DNA of 64,000 bases from Streptomyces sp. SID12501 (GTDB lineage: Bacteria > Actinomycetota > Actinomycetes > Streptomycetales > Streptomycetaceae), in assembly GCF_010550245.1 (NCBI RefSeq), contig NZ_JAAGLU010000028.1:1-64000 (forward strand), read 5' to 3'. The notes under the pieces are model-generated. The model was given only the letters and a program-made list of their open reading frames with translations, searched no databases and was not told the origin of the DNA. The first letter of the stretch is position 1, and each line of letters opens with the position of its first letter. This document shows positions 62,248-64,000 of this stretch, piece by piece. A program made the translations under genes and the position numbers.

Positions 62248-63186
62248 ATGACCAGCGAGACCAGTGAAGCCGCCCGCTCCTCCGCCGACGCCTCATTCTC
62301 CGCCGCCCTGGCCTCGGGCGCGCCTCTCGTCCTCGACGGTGGCATGTCCAACCAACTGCGGTTCGCCGGGCACGATCTGAACGACGAGCTGTGGTCGGCG
62401 CGGCTGCTCGTCGAGCAGCCCGAGGCGATCGTCGACGCGCACCTCGCCTACTACGAGGCGGGCGCGGACATCGCGATCACCTCCAGCTACCAGGCCACCT
62501 TCGCGGGCTTCGCCAAGCGGGGCATCGGCCGCGAGCGGGCCGCCGAGCTGCTCGCGTCGAGCGTGGAGCTGGCCCGCGAGGCCGCGCGCCGGGCGAAGGC
62601 GGAGCGGCCGTTGTGGGTGGCGGCGTCCGTCGGGCCGTACGGGGCGATGCTCGCGGACGGCTCCGAGTACCGGGGGCGGTACGGGCTGAGCGTGGCGGAG
62701 CTGGAGCGTTTCCACCGGCCTCGGGTGGAGGTGCTGGCCGCCGCCGGGCCCGACGTCCTGGCCCTGGAGACGGTCCCCGACCTCGACGAGGCCGACGCCC
62801 TGCTGCGCGCGGTGCGCGGGCTCGGGGTGCCGGTGTGGCTGTCGTACAGCGTGGCCGGGGAGCGGACGCGGGCCGGGCAGCCGTTGGCGGAGGCGTTCGC
62901 GCCGGCCGCCGAGGCGGACGAGGTCGTCGCGGTCGGCGTGAACTGCTGTGTGCCCGAGGACGTGGACGGCGCCGTGGAACTGGCGGCCCGCGTGACCGGC
63001 AAGCCGGTCGTGGTCTATCCGAACAGCGGCGAGGTCTGGGACGCCGACGCCCGTACCTGGACCGGCAGTTCGACCTTCGCCGCCGGTCAGGTGACGGGCT
63101 GGCGGGACGCGGGCGCGCGGCTGATCGGCGGATGCTGCCGGGTGGGGCCGCAGGCGATAACGTCGATCGCCGACACGCTGCGGTGA
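62248..63186 (+). CDS. mmuM: homocysteine S-methyltransferase
   Basis: A 312-residue enzyme that transfers a methyl group from S-methylmethionine (or similar) to homocysteine, giving methionine. The zinc ligands are seen as the Cys in VGVNCCVPED and the Cys pair in LIGGCCRVGPQ; LDGGMSNQLRFAGHDL is the family start. It is divergent from the amino-acid permease with a 153-base intergenic region, consistent with joint control. Gene symbol by family resemblance. Confidence 0.9.
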   Translation: MTSETSEAARSSADASFSAALASGAPLVLDGGMSNQLRFAGHDLNDELWSARLLVEQPEAIVDAHLAYYEAGADIAITSSYQATFAGFAKRGIGRERAAELLASSVELAREAARRAKAERPLWVAASVGPYGAMLADGSEYRGRYGLSVAELERFHRPRVEVLAAAGPDVLALETVPDLDEADALLRAVRGLGVPVWLSYSVAGERTRAGQPLAEAFAPAAEADEVVAVGVNCCVPEDVDGAVELAARVTGKPVVVYPNSGEVWDADARTWTGSSTFAAGQVTGWRDAGARLIGGCCRVGPQAITSIADTLR

Positions 63187-63241
63187 CGACGTCGTACGCG
63201 GCGCACCTCCCCGTAGCAACTGGTTCCACCCGTCACGCCCC

Positions 63242-63720
63242 CTACAACCGGGCGTAGGCCCGTACGTCCGCGTCCACGTCCACGTCTCCCGCCATCGAGG
63301 CGAGGGCGTCGGCGACTCCCGGTCGCCCGTCGTGGCGGCGCAGCGCCCGGACGGCGGCCTTGCGCACGTCGGCGAAACGGGTCGGACAGTGCGCCGGCCA
63401 GGGCGGGAACCGCCAATGCCGGTGCCGCCGCGCCGAGTGCCGTGGCCGCGCCCGAACGGACCTGCCAGGCGGGGTCGTTGAGCGCTGCGGCGGCAGCCGT
63501 GTCCAGCGGGGGCGGGCAGCCGGTGGTCGCGACCTGTTCGGGGTGGACCTCGCCGAGGACATTCACGGCGCCGCCCGTCGGTTCGAAGCCCTCGGCCGGA
63601 ACCGGGTAGGGCGCCACCGGCCGGGTCAGGAACTCCATCGAACCGTCCGCCGCCGTACGGAGGTTGAGGTGCACCGGCCAGTCCGTATCGTCGCGCTGCG
63701 GGATGTCGCAGCCGCTCCAC
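63242..63720 (-). pseudogene. frameshifted HEAT-repeat gene fragment
   Basis: One frame gives VNVLGEVHPEQVATTG and ALNDPAWQVRSGAATALG, VPALAGALSDPF; the next frame continues ADVRKAAVRALRRHDGRPG and ends DADVRAYARL. The two join across an AAA run at 63375-63377: one base too many explains the shift. The pattern of paired helices is that of PBS-lyase/HEAT repeats. The N-terminal part (WPVHLNLRTAADGSMEFL) is not recognised, and the front abuts the GntR fragment. Confidence 0.6.
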
Positions 63721-64000
63721 GTACAGCACTTGGGCGCGCGGCTCCGGTCCGAGCCGGGCGGCGACCGGCCCGGGTGCGGGGACCGGGCTCATGGTGCGGA
63801 CCTCGTCGGTGACGTGGCCGTGCTCGGGCAGGGTCTCGGCGAGGCCCGTCAGGCGGTCCAGGCCGTGCGGGTACTTCTGACAGGTGACGACCGTCCCGAC
63901 CCCGGGCAGCCGCTCGACCATTCGTTCGGTGCGGAGCAGGTCCCGTGCCTGGCGCACGGTGTTGCGGGACGCTCCGTAGTCGGCGCCGATGGCGTCCTCG
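63712..64000 (-). pseudogene. GntR-family regulator fragment (cut by window edge)
   Basis: From the window edge the minus strand reads EDAIGADYGASRNTVRQARD, LLRTERMVERLPGVGTVV, then the start of a UTRA domain, EHGHVTDEVRTMSPVPAPGP, up to LYVERLR. Then homology stops and the frame continues without resemblance. The rest of UTRA is lost. The N-terminus lies outside the window, so whether the protein is otherwise intact is not visible. Confidence 0.6.

Overview
The window looks like a piece of a Streptomyces (or close actinomycete) chromosome arm. It is very GC-rich, with strong third-position G/C. Many genes start with GTG or TTG and are stacked with 4-bp ATGA/GTGA overlaps. Secreted enzymes carry Tat or lipoprotein signals, and several proteins match well-known Streptomyces families such as AldO-type alditol oxidase, DUF6191 and SMMS-type homocysteine methyltransferase. 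No rRNA, tRNA or CRISPR array was seen.

Layout. (1) 0.1-7.0 kb, plus strand: a tightly coupled three-gene MoxR ATPase / DUF5682-VWA fusion / SWIM zinc-finger unit. (2) 7.1-20.5 kb, minus strand: a ten-gene unit, read from 20495 down to 7100. It encodes a kinase-aminotransferase fusion, a LacI-type regulator, a complete Opp-type peptide ABC importer, a P1-family Ntn hydrolase, a C45-family acyltransferase/peptidase and a MOSC/FAD/2Fe-2S oxidoreductase that carries a frameshift. Two near-identical palindromes (a perfect TTGCCGGAACGTTCCGGCAA and a one-mismatch copy) lie in front of its two segments, and six consecutive gene pairs overlap by exactly 4 bp. This is the best candidate for an undescribed catabolic system. 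(3) 20.6-23.1 kb: remnant of a siderophore-ABC ATPase, a GbsR/MarR-type regulator, and 6-phosphogluconate dehydrogenase. (4) 23.1-27.5 kb: an accessory patch of lower GC with a radical SAM/SPASM protein, two broken gene ends meeting head to head, an MFS exporter and an FkbM methyltransferase.

(5) 27.6-32.2 kb: a membrane protein fusing a sigma-like region, a ZAS-type motif and an external cellulose-binding domain; a radical SAM protein with an unusual cysteine spacing; and alditol oxidase. (6) 32.3-39.9 kb: a ROK regulator, a sugar ABC importer and a GH2 beta-galactosidase, with a shared motif in front of the regulator and the transporter. (7) 39.9-45.9 kb: an ABC-2 exporter, a secreted EEP-family nuclease/phosphodiesterase with a jacalin-like tail, an alpha/beta hydrolase and a PEP-mutase-family enzyme. 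(8) 46.0-55.7 kb: a secreted plant-cell-wall cluster (rhamnogalacturonan acetylesterase, PL4 lyase, two GH43 enzymes) between two large secreted proteins of unknown function. Together with region 6 it would attack rhamnogalacturonan I and its arabinan/galactan side chains outside the cell and then take up and hydrolyse galactosides; this link is inferred from the gene content.

(9) 55.8-59.1 kb: a decayed accessory island with DUF6191, a SLOG-like protein, a TniQ-like remnant, a SUMF1-type protein, a small unknown protein and an IS21-type transposase remnant between 12-bp direct repeats. (10) 59.1-64.0 kb: amidase, APC permease divergent from homocysteine S-methyltransferase, and a broken end with a frameshifted HEAT-repeat gene and a GntR fragment cut by the window edge.
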